Below are positions 9,444-18,427 of a stretch of DNA of 64,000 bases, one piece after another. Under the pieces are notes generated by a model. The model did no database searches, had not been told where the DNA came from, and saw only the letters and a list, made by a program, of their open reading frames with translations. The stretch's first letter is position 1. Each line of letters opens with the position of its first letter. The stretch comes from an uncultured Lachnospiraceae bacterium. GTDB taxonomy: Bacteria > Bacillota > Clostridia > Lachnospirales > Lachnospiraceae. The position numbers were made by a program, and so were the translations under genes. The stretch lies in assembly GCA_947626435.1 (NCBI GenBank), contig CANQSB010000001.1, positions 62,001 through 126,000 on the forward strand, given 5' to 3'.

Positions 9444-11561
9444 CTAAATATTATTTACTACCTGTATCTTTACGCCTCCAATTTCAAAGCGCCGGTTTAT
9501 TATATCCATGCTGTCCATATTCGCCTGCGTCATAAGCACATAAACCTTGCCGTCCGACCCTATACCCATGATGTCGTTTTTGCGCGTGATGCCGATAAGT
9601 CTCCTGCTCATTGCGGCATAGTCCCTGTCGCCCGTATCGACCCTCAGCAGGATATAGCTTGCCTGATTGTTGTCGCTAAGCTGCTTGTAGGATTCGACCT
9701 CCTTGGCAAAGAAGCTGTACTTCATAAGCTTTGTATTTTCCAGCATAACCTCCCGCTCCGACATCTCCTGATAATCCGCCGCGCGTATAAGCGTGTCCGA
9801 AATAAGCCCTGATATAATATTGAAACGGTTCATGTATTCCATGCTCATCTGGTCATATCGCGCCTGCTGTATGACAATAATACCTAAAAGTCTGTCGCTC
9901 CTGTATATGCCGGCCGCATAGTCAGGCTGCCCCGCAAGCATTTCACGATTCACCCATGTCTCACCCGCCTCAAGCGCCCTCCTGCAGTCAGGTATATCGC
10001 TGAGCCGCAATGATTTGGTAAGCGAATTGGCAAGCTTTCGCGAGCACGCGTTCAGGCGCGCGAACTGCCCGCCGTCAAGGGAATAAATAGCCACGCTCTG
10101 GGTTTCCAGCATATCCTCGAGAACCACTATCGCGTGATAAAAAATCTCGCTCGGACGCATGGAATTAAGCTGCTTTGTGGCGGCATAAATGCGTCCAAAG
10201 CTGTTTTTGTAGTTTACTATCTGGTTGCTGAAGCTTTCCTTGTTTTCAAGCGTCTTGGTGTACAGCTCGTTTAAGTAGCCGTATTTGTCTTCTATAATTT
10301 TCTGACTTTTCTGCAGGCTTTTCAGCTCATCCGTATATTTATCCTTGGTATAGCCGGCTATCGCGCCCGTAAGCACATAAGTGGCGAACGGCAGCCAGTT
10401 TATAATGTTGTAAAATTGTATCTGCCAGCTTGATCCTGCACTCAGGCTGATAAAATACATGACGCACGCCGCTATCGACGCCGCTATACCGTAGCGCAGC
10501 CCGTACATCGTACCCGCTATCACCACAAAAAACAGTCGAAAATCCGCAAAATCAACAAGCTCCATGCCCCTTGTCGCATGCGTAAGCACCTCGCAAAGCA
10601 AAAACAGTATAAATATCTCCGAAATGTCGACTATTTTTTCCTTTAGCTTGGCAAACTCACCCGAAGCAAGCTTTTCCCTGAGTGAAAGCTCTTTAGATTT
10701 TTCAAGCTCGCAGTACGCGCTGTACCAGCTTCCCACAATGTCATCTATACTCTCCTGTGGAAACCAGCCGTATCGCTTGCGTATGTATCTGCGCTTTTCC
10801 TCAGCCTCCGCGTCACTGTCCCCGTCAAAGCATATCGTACCATATTGCGCGTTTATGTCGTATTCCTTTATCCCTGCCGAACGCTCCACGATATAGAGCC
10901 AATCCCTCATAGTCATGTCATTGCCGCCGCCAAGCGCGCACTCTATATAACCGCTCTCATCTTCGTCCATTGCCGCGCGGATAAACCATGCCAAATCGCT
11001 TACAAAAAGAAAATCAACTATGCTGTCTCCGCTGAGCCGGGTCTTAAACTGCTTTTTCTGCTTAAGCTCCTCATATATCGATAAAAGCTCCGCCGGACAT
11101 TCCTTGTCTGACACAAGATAAGGCACCGACACCTTCAGCACGCTGCCGCCGTTTTCGCAAAACTGCCTGCAAAGCTCATTTCCCGCCCTTTCCACTATGT
11201 CATACATATCTATCCAGTGTACAGCCGCGCTCCTCTGCGGCTGCACATAAATCAGCTTTGTCCTTCTTTTCCTGCCGCACATTTCAAAAATCCTGTCAAG
11301 ATACTTGATTTCATCATATGCCTTGCCGCCCAGACCCCAGGACATAAATATTATGTAGTCAAACTCAAAGGTCATAAACATTTTGTCAAATTCAGTCTGA
11401 TTAATTTCGTAATCATAAATCGAAGCTTTTTTGACGGATAACCTTTCAACATCGCTTCCGCACACAACCGTCTTGACGCGCTCCACAAGCACCTCTAAAA
11501 AGTCATTCCCAATGTACTTAATATTACCCAATACAAGAGCTTCCAAATTTATTTTCCTCAC
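9444..11561 (-). CDS. pelD: PelD-like c-di-GMP receptor with N-terminal SDR-like domain
   Basis: 705 residues. The first 290 resemble a degenerate NAD-dependent epimerase (SDR extended) fold: 'DYIIFMSWGLGGKAY', 'DIVERAGNELCRQF', 'FLFVSDLAWFIRAAM'. The usual GxxGxxG and YxxxK motifs are not evident, so catalysis is doubtful. About four membrane segments follow (310-410), then a short coiled coil, a GAF domain (about 450-600) and a degenerate GGDEF domain (about 610-705). The last domain lacks GGDEF ('GSDGK') but keeps 'RKND', an RxxD inhibitory-site motif in the expected place, as in c-di-GMP-binding PelD. Start is GTG at 11561 or, with better GAGG spacing, TTG at 11546. It is the first gene of the operon. 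Confidence 0.82.
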   Translation of the reverse strand: MRKINLEALVLGNIKYIGNDFLEVLVERVKTVVCGSDVERLSVKKASIYDYEINQTEFDKMFMTFEFDYIIFMSWGLGGKAYDEIKYLDRIFEMCGRKRRTKLIYVQPQRSAAVHWIDMYDIVERAGNELCRQFCENGGSVLKVSVPYLVSDKECPAELLSIYEELKQKKQFKTRLSGDSIVDFLFVSDLAWFIRAAMDEDESGYIECALGGGNDMTMRDWLYIVERSAGIKEYDINAQYGTICFDGDSDAEAEEKRRYIRKRYGWFPQESIDDIVGSWYSAYCELEKSKELSLREKLASGEFAKLKEKIVDISEIFILFLLCEVLTHATRGMELVDFADFRLFFVVIAGTMYGLRYGIAASIAACVMYFISLSAGSSWQIQFYNIINWLPFATYVLTGAIAGYTKDKYTDELKSLQKSQKIIEDKYGYLNELYTKTLENKESFSNQIVNYKNSFGRIYAATKQLNSMRPSEIFYHAIVVLEDMLETQSVAIYSLDGGQFARLNACSRKLANSLTKSLRLSDIPDCRRALEAGETWVNREMLAGQPDYAAGIYRSDRLLGIIVIQQARYDQMSMEYMNRFNIISGLISDTLIRAADYQEMSEREVMLENTKLMKYSFFAKEVESYKQLSDNNQASYILLRVDTGDRDYAAMSRRLIGITRKNDIMGIGSDGKVYVLMTQANMDSMDIINRRFEIGGVKIQVVNNI

Positions 11562-11711
11562 TTTTTTTTAATGGTTTATTGATAGTAAATTTATATATAT
11601 TTAATATTTATTATACATTGTTTTGTGTTAATATTCTAGCGGATTCGGCACATTTCATTTTTTCTGTATAATGTGCATATATTTATATTTGCTTTTTCAG
11701 AAATTGTATAC
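11562..11711 (-). promoter_or_regulatory. Leader and probable promoter region of the pel-like operon
   Basis: AT-rich non-coding stretch upstream of the PelD-like gene. On the minus strand a perfect TATAAT lies at 11615-11610, about 50 bases before the start codon. No good -35 hexamer stands 16-18 bases further up, which may mean activator dependence. A 6-base dyad (GCACAT at 11648-11653, ATGTGC at 11671-11676) sits upstream and could be an operator. I looked for a c-di-GMP riboswitch here and saw none. Confidence 0.4.
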
Positions 11712-11740
11712 AAAAATCGCCGCAAAATACGGCGATTTTT
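11712..11740 (-). terminator. Rho-independent terminator of trpS
   Basis: Perfect 11-base inverted repeat AAAAATCGCCG / CGGCGATTTTT with a 7-base loop, starting 10 bases after the trpS stop codon. The U-rich side follows the GC stem on the minus-strand transcript. The stem is symmetric, so it could also stop plus-strand reading. Confidence 0.9.
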
Positions 11741-11749
11741 ATATAAGGT

Positions 11750-12844
11750 CTATTTTAAATATCTCTCGCTCTGGGCTTTTATAAGCTCCTTATCGTCAAA
11801 ATAATCTATCTTCATGGCGTGCTTTACCTCTGATAAAGTCTGTGCCGCCGCTTCTCTTGCCGTATCAGAGCCTTTCTTTAGTATATTGTAAATTTCAGGA
11901 ATATCCTTTGCAAACTCCTGCCGCCTGTTTCTGATTGGCTCGAGCTCCTCCTGAAGCACGTTATTCAAAAACTTCTTTACCTTGACATCGCCAAGACCGC
12001 CCCTTATATAGTGGGCTTTCAGTTCATCCAGGTTTGCGTAATCAGGCAGATAACGCTCAAAATGCTCATCTCTTGCAAAGGCGTCAAGGTATGTAAACAC
12101 CGTATTGCCCTCAATGTGCCCCGGGTCGCTCACCTGCAAATGCAGCGGGTCCGTATACATACTCATTACCTTAGCCTTGACCTCATCAGCAGTATCGGCT
12201 AAGTATATGCAGTTGCCAAGCGATTTGCTCATCTTTGCCTTGCCATCAGTGCCGGGCAGACGCTTGCACGCCTCCGCCTCCGGTATAAGCGCCTGTGGGT
12301 CTACAAGCACAGGGGTTTCAGGCGCGTATATTGAATTGAACTTATGGACTATCTCCTTTGTCTGTTCTATCATGGGAAGCTGGTCCTCGCCTACAGGTAC
12401 GGTAGTCGCCTTGCAGAAGGTTATATCCGCCGCCTGGCTTATTGGATATGTGAAAAATCCCACCGGTATGCTCGCCTCGAAATTCCTAAGCTGTATCTCG
12501 TTTTTCACCGTCGGATTGCGCTGCAGGCGCGATACCGTCACCAAATCCATATAGTAAAAGGTCAGCTCGCACAGCTCGGAAATCTGCGACTGTATGAATA
12601 AAGTCGACTTAGCGGGGTCAAGACCGCACGCGAGGTAATCAAGCGCCACTTCTATTACATTTTGGCGCACCTTTTCAGGATTGTCTATGTTGTCAGTGAG
12701 CGCCTGCGCGTCAGCTATCATTATATAGATCTTGTCATACTCGCCTGAATTTTGTAGCTCCACTCTGCGTCTGAGCGACCCCACATAATGACCTATATGA
12801 AGCCGTCCCGTAGGTCTGTCGCCTGTTAGTATTATTTTGCTCAT
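11750..12844 (-). CDS. trpS: Tryptophan--tRNA ligase
   Basis: 364 residues; class I aminoacyl-tRNA synthetase that charges tRNA-Trp in the cytoplasm. The N-terminus '[19 protein letters not shown]' carries the HIGH motif, and '[10 protein letters not shown]' carries the KMSKS loop near residue 205. It is somewhat longer than the common 330-residue TrpS but matches a longer clostridial form. No T-box leader is visible in the 81 bases before the gene. A monocistronic unit is suggested by the terminator just after it and the separate promoter of the upstream gene. Confidence 0.97.
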   Translation of the reverse strand: MSKIILTGDRPTGRLHIGHYVGSLRRRVELQNSGEYDKIYIMIADAQALTDNIDNPEKVRQNVIEVALDYLACGLDPAKSTLFIQSQISELCELTFYYMDLVTVSRLQRNPTVKNEIQLRNFEASIPVGFFTYPISQAADITFCKATTVPVGEDQLPMIEQTKEIVHKFNSIYAPETPVLVDPQALIPEAEACKRLPGTDGKAKMSKSLGNCIYLADTADEVKAKVMSMYTDPLHLQVSDPGHIEGNTVFTYLDAFARDEHFERYLPDYANLDELKAHYIRGGLGDVKVKKFLNNVLQEELEPIRNRRQEFAKDIPEIYNILKKGSDTAREAAAQTLSEVKHAMKIDYFDDKELIKAQSERYLK

Positions 12845-12925
12845 CTTCTATATCTCCTTCAAATCTTCTTTATCATTTTTGCGTCCGTATCTCAACGTCG
12901 GCATTTCAATGTACCTGAAAAAGCG

Positions 12926-15900
12926 TTAAAATTCATTAGTGTTTTTCTCCGCTTCATCCAAAGTCTTATAGCCGTAAAAATGTATGGTATTTTCCATTAT
13001 TTCCTGTGCTACGTTTTTGCCTGCATGGGCGTGCGATACTATATAGCGCCCATACATGTCAAGCATTTTGTCCGAATACGTGCCAAGCTCGCCTCTCAAA
13101 TAAGTCTCATAAGATGTATCATACGGCAGGTCGTCCCTTGTGTGGATAATCCTCGCATTTCCCGCAAGCCTTGGATAGCGCTTGGCAAAATCCTCCATAT
13201 CGCGCACCTGAAGCCTTACGATATTCTCTATGATGTTTTTCTTTTCTTCGGAAAGCGGCGGGAGAAAATCCGCAAAACGCGCATACTCCAATGGCGCCGT
13301 TGATTCCATCATACGGGCATATTTCTCCTCTATCATGTTTCTGCCATTTGCATAGTTTGTCTTAAATTCATACAAATACTGCAAAAGCATGTCTTCGCTC
13401 CAAGTCATGTATTGGCTCATGCGCATCACCTTGAAAGTCGGCCAGTTGTTTTGACAGCTTGCCCTGCCGCCTTCGTTCTGCACCTTGTCAAACGCCTCAA
13501 ACTCCGCCTTAGCTATCGAGAGCGAAAGCGCCGACACCACAGGCGTTTCAGCCATTACCGTCGTCAGCAGCGCATCACTTTTGGCTGTAAGCTCCGCCGT
13601 ATTCGCGTCGAGATATACATTGCTTTTACCTACAATATTCAGCCTTTCAAGCTCATTGGCAAATATTACGGCGAGCGCCTCCACTGTGACGGCAAGCTCC
13701 TGCTCGTCCTTTGACGCCACTGACAGCAGACTCATTTTTTCCAATAAGCTTGTGACGTCAAATTTGCTGCCGTCAAAGCTTTCGACGCACATCTTGGGAT
13801 TGTCAGGCAGTCCCTTAAACAGCCATTTGTCATGCGGCGAGTATTTCCTATTCAGCAGATAGGCAAGCTTCATGGCATACCTCATGCACTCCGCCTTTGC
13901 CAGTTCAGCCGATACAAGCTGCCCGCGCCGCTGCATCCTCGGTAAGTTGTACTGCCCGCTCTGTGAAAACATGGCACACGCCTGTGCGATTTTCCTGTAC
14001 CATACAGGCTTGGGATAGTATTTCAGCAGGCGTTTTCTATATTCCGTAAATATTCCCTCGTCATCTCTGAAGACTTCGCCGTTCACCGCGGCGGCAAGCG
14101 CGTAATCATGTATGGCAAGCCAGCATTTAATTGTGCTCAGGTTTTCTTTATTTCCATTTTGTTCAAGCGTGTCAAACAGGTCATAGCCTAATATATTTTT
14201 ATAAAAGTCTTCTATAGCCATAACTCCCGCGCGGTCCCTGCCATGAAAGGTTTCATTGCGCGTATATCCCATATATGTTGTCGGCAGCTCGTCATACGCC
14301 CGCTGGAGCTGTGCGCCTATGCGCTCATAGTTTTCCCTTGTAAGCCACATGACAAAACGCGGTCCGAAATCGTGGTCGGCTGACTGTCTGTCATCGAAGC
14401 CGAAACAGTCTGAACCCTTGCCTACAAGACCTACTGCTATTTTTTTCTCATATTCGGGGAATTTTTCGGCTATCATAGGTTTGCCGTATTCCTCATAGTA
14501 TCTGCGGCACAGTTCAAGCCCTGTGATCGGTGGCGTTAAATCCTCATAGGCAGCTATTGGGACAGGCTCCGCTGAGGACTCCTGCTGAGGTAGCTCTGTA
14601 GCTACTGGCTCTTGCTGGGACTGCGGTTCTGTAGCTGATTGCTCTTGCTCCGTCTGTGATTCCTCAACTGATTGCTCTTGAAGCGTTTCTTCCTGCAAAG
14701 TCGGTGCCTCTGTCGTATTTCTCTCCTCATTTAAAGGCTGGTCTTCTGATATGTCCTTTTCCTCCTGTGGCGTTTCGTGCTCTGCCGGAACTGCCTCAGC
14801 CTGCGATGGCTCTAGCTCTTCAAAATCTGCTTCAGCCTGCGATGGCTCTTGCTCTTTCAAATCTGCCTCACTTTGCTCCGGCTCATGCTCTGCCGGATCT
14901 GCCACAACCTGCACAGGCTCATGCTCCGCCGGGTCTGCCACAACCTGCTCCGGCTCATGCTCCGCTGGAATTGCTTCAGTCTGCTCCGGCTCGCACTCTG
15001 TCAAATCCGCCTCAACTTGCTCCGGCTCGCGCTCTGCCGAATCTGCCGCTTCCTGCATAGGCTCGCACTCTGCCGGAATTGCCTCATTCTGTGCAGTCTT
15101 ATATTCTGCCAAATCCGCCTCAACATGCACAGGCTGCTCTGCCGATGCTTCTTCCGGTTGATTTTCTTCAGAAGCCTTTTCCTGCGGGGGCTGCTCCGTC
15201 TCAAGCTTTGCCCTGATTATCGCTATGTTTTCACTAAGCCGCTTGTACTGTATGTTATTAGTCCCAAGGTACTTTGCCACGCAGTCCCTGCTCTTTTCCA
15301 TTACGTCACATGCCGCCTTATAATTTTTATCCATGTAATACAGGCTGCCCAGAGCGGAGAGCGCGGCGCTGTAATGGGCATCGTCCACACCTATCTCCTC
15401 GAAAATTCTGATTGCCTCCTCGGCACGTGCCTTTGCCTCATCGTCCTCACCGAGTTCTATGCAGGTATTAGCGAGATTGGCATGCGTGACGGCTATTTCA
15501 AACTGCGCGTCCTTTTTCTTTATAACTATATCAAGCGCTTTTTCAAGGTACTCTTTTGCCGATTTAAAATCGGACATTTCCTGATACAGGAGGCTTATGT
15601 TATTATATAGCCCCGCGTAGTACATATTATCAGGCTCAAGCAAAGAATCATATATCGGCAGAACTCTGTTATAATATCCAAGCGAATCCTGCAGAAGCCC
15701 TGCCGCTCTATGAGCGTTGGCTATGTTTAAAAGTGTGGTCGCATATGGCAGCGTTCCCTGTAAGTTCATCTTATCCGCAAGCTCTATCGCCTTATAACAG
15801 TTTGATACCGCTTTGTCGTATTCGCCCGTCTCTCGAAAAAAGCCTATCGCTTCATTATAAAGCATGAGCAGCGCCTCGTTATCCGGCTCCGCCTCGGCAA

Positions 15901-15997
15901 GCGCGATATGCTCTTCCAAAAAGGCGCTTATCTGACCTGCCTTTCCCTTATCGTCAAAGAGCGCGTCAAGCTCGCCCATTACCTGGTTTATATCCAT
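12926..15997 (-). CDS. TPR - acidic 12-residue repeat - DUF4037 protein
   Basis: 1023 residues from an ATG at 15997 preceded by a run of Gs; the track start at 16012 lies on that ribosome-binding site. Three parts: an N-terminal TPR array (about 1-270, e.g. 'YYAGLYNNISLLYQEMSDF'), a Glu/Pro/Ala-rich linker of about ten 12-residue repeats (about 290-430), and a C-terminal DUF4037 domain (from about 510). The latter starts with a nucleotidyltransferase-like motif 'GKGSDCFGFDDRQSADHDFG', where G-S plus spaced Asp residues could bind metal and NTP. DUF4037 proteins are poorly understood; some resemble nucleotidyltransferases. Cytosolic, no signal. The TPR fusion suggests a scaffold or sensing role. 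Function unknown. Confidence 0.85.
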   Translation of the reverse strand: MDINQVMGELDALFDDKGKAGQISAFLEEHIALAEAEPDNEALLMLYNEAIGFFRETGEYDKAVSNCYKAIELADKMNLQGTLPYATTLLNIANAHRAAGLLQDSLGYYNRVLPIYDSLLEPDNMYYAGLYNNISLLYQEMSDFKSAKEYLEKALDIVIKKKDAQFEIAVTHANLANTCIELGEDDEAKARAEEAIRIFEEIGVDDAHYSAALSALGSLYYMDKNYKAACDVMEKSRDCVAKYLGTNNIQYKRLSENIAIIRAKLETEQPPQEKASEENQPEEASAEQPVHVEADLAEYKTAQNEAIPAECEPMQEAADSAEREPEQVEADLTECEPEQTEAIPAEHEPEQVVADPAEHEPVQVVADPAEHEPEQSEADLKEQEPSQAEADFEELEPSQAEAVPAEHETPQEEKDISEDQPLNEERNTTEAPTLQEETLQEQSVEESQTEQEQSATEPQSQQEPVATELPQQESSAEPVPIAAYEDLTPPITGLELCRRYYEEYGKPMIAEKFPEYEKKIAVGLVGKGSDCFGFDDRQSADHDFGPRFVMWLTRENYERIGAQLQRAYDELPTTYMGYTRNETFHGRDRAGVMAIEDFYKNILGYDLFDTLEQNGNKENLSTIKCWLAIHDYALAAAVNGEVFRDDEGIFTEYRKRLLKYYPKPVWYRKIAQACAMFSQSGQYNLPRMQRRGQLVSAELAKAECMRYAMKLAYLLNRKYSPHDKWLFKGLPDNPKMCVESFDGSKFDVTSLLEKMSLLSVASKDEQELAVTVEALAVIFANELERLNIVGKSNVYLDANTAELTAKSDALLTTVMAETPVVSALSLSIAKAEFEAFDKVQNEGGRASCQNNWPTFKVMRMSQYMTWSEDMLLQYLYEFKTNYANGRNMIEEKYARMMESTAPLEYARFADFLPPLSEEKKNIIENIVRLQVRDMEDFAKRYPRLAGNARIIHTRDDLPYDTSYETYLRGELGTYSDKMLDMYGRYIVSHAHAGKNVAQEIMENTIHFYGYKTLDEAEKNTNEF
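14770..15135 (-). repeat. In-frame 36-bp tandem repeat coding a 12-residue acidic unit
   Basis: About ten imperfect copies of a 12-codon unit (e.g. 'EPEQVVADPAEH', 'EPVQVVADPAEH', 'EPEQSEADLKEQ') inside the DUF4037-domain gene. The repeat explains several spurious plus-strand ORFs in the track at 14656-15161. Copy number of such arrays is often variable between strains. Confidence 0.85.
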
Positions 15998-16060
15998 TGA
16001 AGTTCCCCCCATTCAATAACAAAACCATTTTTCAAAAACCTAAGTATTTAACTAAAATAT

Positions 16061-16089
16061 AGTATACGTGAAATTACAGGAATTTACAA
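16061..16089 (-). promoter_or_regulatory. Sigma-A-type promoter of the DUF4037 gene
   Basis: On the minus strand TTGTAA (16089-16084), 17 bases, then TATACT (16066-16061), about 64 bases before the start codon at 15997. It implies that this gene is transcribed apart from the DUF4130/radical-SAM pair. Confidence 0.6.
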
Positions 16090-16140
16090 TCAAACTTTTA
16101 AACTTTTTAAATGCATTTGCCATACAACACACATCGGGTG

Positions 16141-16923
16141 CTAAACGTGAAATTCTGTCATATTTGGTCTAAAACGCAGGGGGAGAAGACTCTGCTGCAG
16201 GCTCAGGTTTTTTCTTTCTTCTATGGCTATACTGCTGCAAAAGCGCTTGAAAAGCTCCTGATATTCTTTTTCCGTATCAGAATAATTAATGCTGTTTTCA
16301 TCAAAATTCATGCCTTGTGCCAGATACCATGCCTTAAAGCTGGGGTGCAGACCAAAAGTCTGTGCTGCCTCGTCATAAATGACAAAATTGTTGGCGGGGA
16401 GACGGTCTGCAAAGTGATACATGACAAAAGGCAGTACATGGTGTTTAGCGCTGATTTTGGCGTACAGTATGCCGTTGTCAAGCTCGGAAAAGCGTGTAAA
16501 CTCTATGAAATGATTAGCTTCATTTCCCGCCGCCCTATAGCATTTGAAAGCGCTTTGGACATAGCTGTCATAAAGTCTGTCCAGTACATTGGCATCATGC
16601 TCTTTAAGTCCGAGCACTACTGTATGGTAGACGGCATCGGCTTTCTCCTCAAAGGTTGCCGAAGCCGCCAGGCAAAGATTATGGTATGTCGTCTCTCCCA
16701 GGCTTTTTTTCAGAGTGCGCGATACCTTTGCGGCTTTTTCGGGACTTGTTTCTATATTTATATAATCTGTAAAAAGCCTTTGCGCAGACGGCTCCTTTAC
16801 TGCAAGATGTATCAAATCATGGCTTTCTACCGCGTTGTCCTTTTTAAACCGATATGCCTCATATATTCCCGTAAATACGCCATCCAAGCTATCTTCGCAT
16901 ATTAATACTGTCTCGTTTGCCAT
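16141..16923 (-). CDS. DUF4130 protein, putative DNA repair partner (TIGR03915-like)
   Basis: 260 residues, cytosolic. The order of conserved segments, 'DGVFTGIYEAY', 'AFKCYRAAGNEANHFIEFTRF', 'HHVLPFVMYHFADRLP' and 'FVIYDEAAQTFGLH', fits the TIGR03915/DUF4130 family. Its members are nearly always encoded beside a TIGR03916 radical SAM protein, as here (38 bases apart). The pair is predicted to act in DNA modification or repair, but I know of no demonstrated reaction. ATG at 16923 has AAAGGA upstream. Co-transcription with the radical-SAM gene is likely, and the upstream region carries LexA-like boxes. Confidence 0.85.
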   Translation of the reverse strand: MANETVLICEDSLDGVFTGIYEAYRFKKDNAVESHDLIHLAVKEPSAQRLFTDYINIETSPEKAAKVSRTLKKSLGETTYHNLCLAASATFEEKADAVYHTVVLGLKEHDANVLDRLYDSYVQSAFKCYRAAGNEANHFIEFTRFSELDNGILYAKISAKHHVLPFVMYHFADRLPANNFVIYDEAAQTFGLHPSFKAWYLAQGMNFDENSINYSDTEKEYQELFKRFCSSIAIEERKNLSLQQSLLPLRFRPNMTEFHV

Positions 16924-16961
16924 AACAGCTTTTTCCTTTCAAAGACTTATTTTATAACCCT

Positions 16962-18287
16962 TTACAATTGCCCGACACAGTCAAACAGCGAGAGCTGCTT
17001 ATATGTTATGCCGTCTTTGTCAAACGGCAGCTTTTCCTGCGCTGACAGAAGATTTCTGGTGATATAGTCCTCATCCAGCTTTGTGTTGTACATCATCCTG
17101 CCGCCACAGGTTATGAAATAAAGCGCCCGTTTCAGCACTACTCCCATTTTTTTGAGGTCATCAAAACAGAGCACGCCGCTTCTCCTTGCCTTGCATATCC
17201 TCTGCGCGCTTTTTACGCCCACACCGGGCACGCGAAGCAGCATTGAGTAATCCGCCTTGTTTATCTCTACGGGAAACTGCTCCAGATGGCGAAGCGCCCA
17301 GTCGCATTTGGGGTCCAGCAATATATTGAAATTGGGTCTTTTTTCACTTAAAAGCTCATCCACTCTAAATCGATAAAAACGAAGCAGCCAGTCCGCCTGA
17401 TACAGCCTGTGCTCCCGAAGAAGCGGCGAAGCCGTCTGCGGCGCGGGAAGCTCCTTGTCCTCATTTATGCCAACATACGCAGAATAAAATACTCTTTTCA
17501 GTCCGAATTTGTCATACAACCCCTCTGCCACCGACATTATCTGATAGTCGCTCTCAGGGGTGGCTCCTATTATCATCTGGGTAGACTGCCCTGCTGGCAC
17601 AAATGTGGGTGCGTTTTTATAAAGCGCGAGCTCATTTTTGCCTTGCTCAATGCCGTTCTGTATCTGGCGCATCGGCGTGAGGATTGTCTTTCTGTGCTTA
17701 TTTGGCGCCAGACGTTCGAGGCTCTCCGCAGTCGGAAGCTCGAGATTGACGCTCATCCTGTCGGCAAGATATCCCGTCTGCCGTATCAGTGCCGCGTCCG
17801 CGCCAGGTATGCCCTTGACATGGATATATCCCCTGAAACGGTATTCATGCCTGAGCTTGTACAGCGTGACATACAAAAGCTCCATGGTATAGCTTGGGTT
17901 ATTCACTATGCCCGAGCTCAAAAAGAGTCCTTCTATATAATTACGCTTATAAAAATTGATGGTGAGCTCGCAGATCTCATCGGGCGTGAACGTGGCGCGC
18001 TCTATGTCGTTGCTCCTGCGGTTGGCACAATATTTGCAGTCATAGACACATTCATTTGACATAAGTATCTTTAGCAACGATATACATCTGCCGTCCGACG
18101 AGAAGCTATGGCATATGCCCGCCGCCTTGCAATTGCCCATGTCCCTGCCGTTGCCGGCGCGCTCCACGCCCGAGCTGGTGCAGGCGACATCATATTTTGC
18201 CGCATCAGTCAGTATTGAGAGCTTTTCCATTATGCTTTTTCTTTGCGGATTATAAAGTTCAACCGAGGTACTTTCTAAAAGCTGCAT
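16962..18287 (-). CDS. Putative DNA modification/repair radical SAM protein (TIGR03916-like)
   Basis: 441 residues. The iron-sulfur motif CX3CX2C is 'CVYDCKYC' (about residues 80-87), preceded by 'SDGRCISLLKILMSNE'. The core continues with 'LFLSSGIV' and 'RGYIHVKGIPGAD'. The C-terminal third has helix-hairpin-helix DNA-binding sequence, 'LLRVPGVGVKSAQRI'. This is the architecture of the TIGR03916 family, a presumed DNA-acting radical SAM enzyme. It leads the two-gene operon with DUF4130. The leader (18288-18480) carries a promoter, two LexA-like boxes and a shared stem-loop element. The reaction is unknown; a role in DNA damage response is supported by context. Confidence 0.9.
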   Translation of the reverse strand: MQLLESTSVELYNPQRKSIMEKLSILTDAAKYDVACTSSGVERAGNGRDMGNCKAAGICHSFSSDGRCISLLKILMSNECVYDCKYCANRRSNDIERATFTPDEICELTINFYKRNYIEGLFLSSGIVNNPSYTMELLYVTLYKLRHEYRFRGYIHVKGIPGADAALIRQTGYLADRMSVNLELPTAESLERLAPNKHRKTILTPMRQIQNGIEQGKNELALYKNAPTFVPAGQSTQMIIGATPESDYQIMSVAEGLYDKFGLKRVFYSAYVGINEDKELPAPQTASPLLREHRLYQADWLLRFYRFRVDELLSEKRPNFNILLDPKCDWALRHLEQFPVEINKADYSMLLRVPGVGVKSAQRICKARRSGVLCFDDLKKMGVVLKRALYFITCGGRMMYNTKLDEDYITRNLLSAQEKLPFDKDGITYKQLSLFDCVGQL

Positions 18288-18348
18288 AGTGTCACTTGCC
18301 TTTCATATACACACAATAGGCATTTGCGAAATCCTACTCTACAACATA

Positions 18349-18389
18349 GAATTTAGGTAATGCGACTTTTGTATATTTTGACTAAATTC
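18349..18389 (-). other. Conserved leader stem-loop element, copy 1
   Basis: On the minus strand GAATTTAG (18389-18382) can pair perfectly with CTAAATTC (18356-18349), enclosing a loop with AAAATATACAAAA. Its 5' half matches copy 2 upstream of the FIST-GGDEF gene in 21 of 23 positions, whereas the 3' halves differ but both still pair. It lies in the predicted 5' leader of the radical-SAM operon, about 60-100 bases before the start codon. Function unknown. Confidence 0.5.
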
Positions 18390-18427
18390 GGAGACTTAGG
18401 AAACATTCTGCAATCACCCGATATGTG

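Noticed and set aside
12845-12925. T-box leader upstream of trpS
   Set aside because: Only 81 bases, without a T-box sequence or an antiterminator-terminator pair.
14656-15610. Overlapping plus-strand ORFs with Leu/Pro/Ala or Ser/Cys repeats
   Set aside because: They mirror the 36-bp repeat coding the acidic 12-residue units on the minus strand; no start signals.
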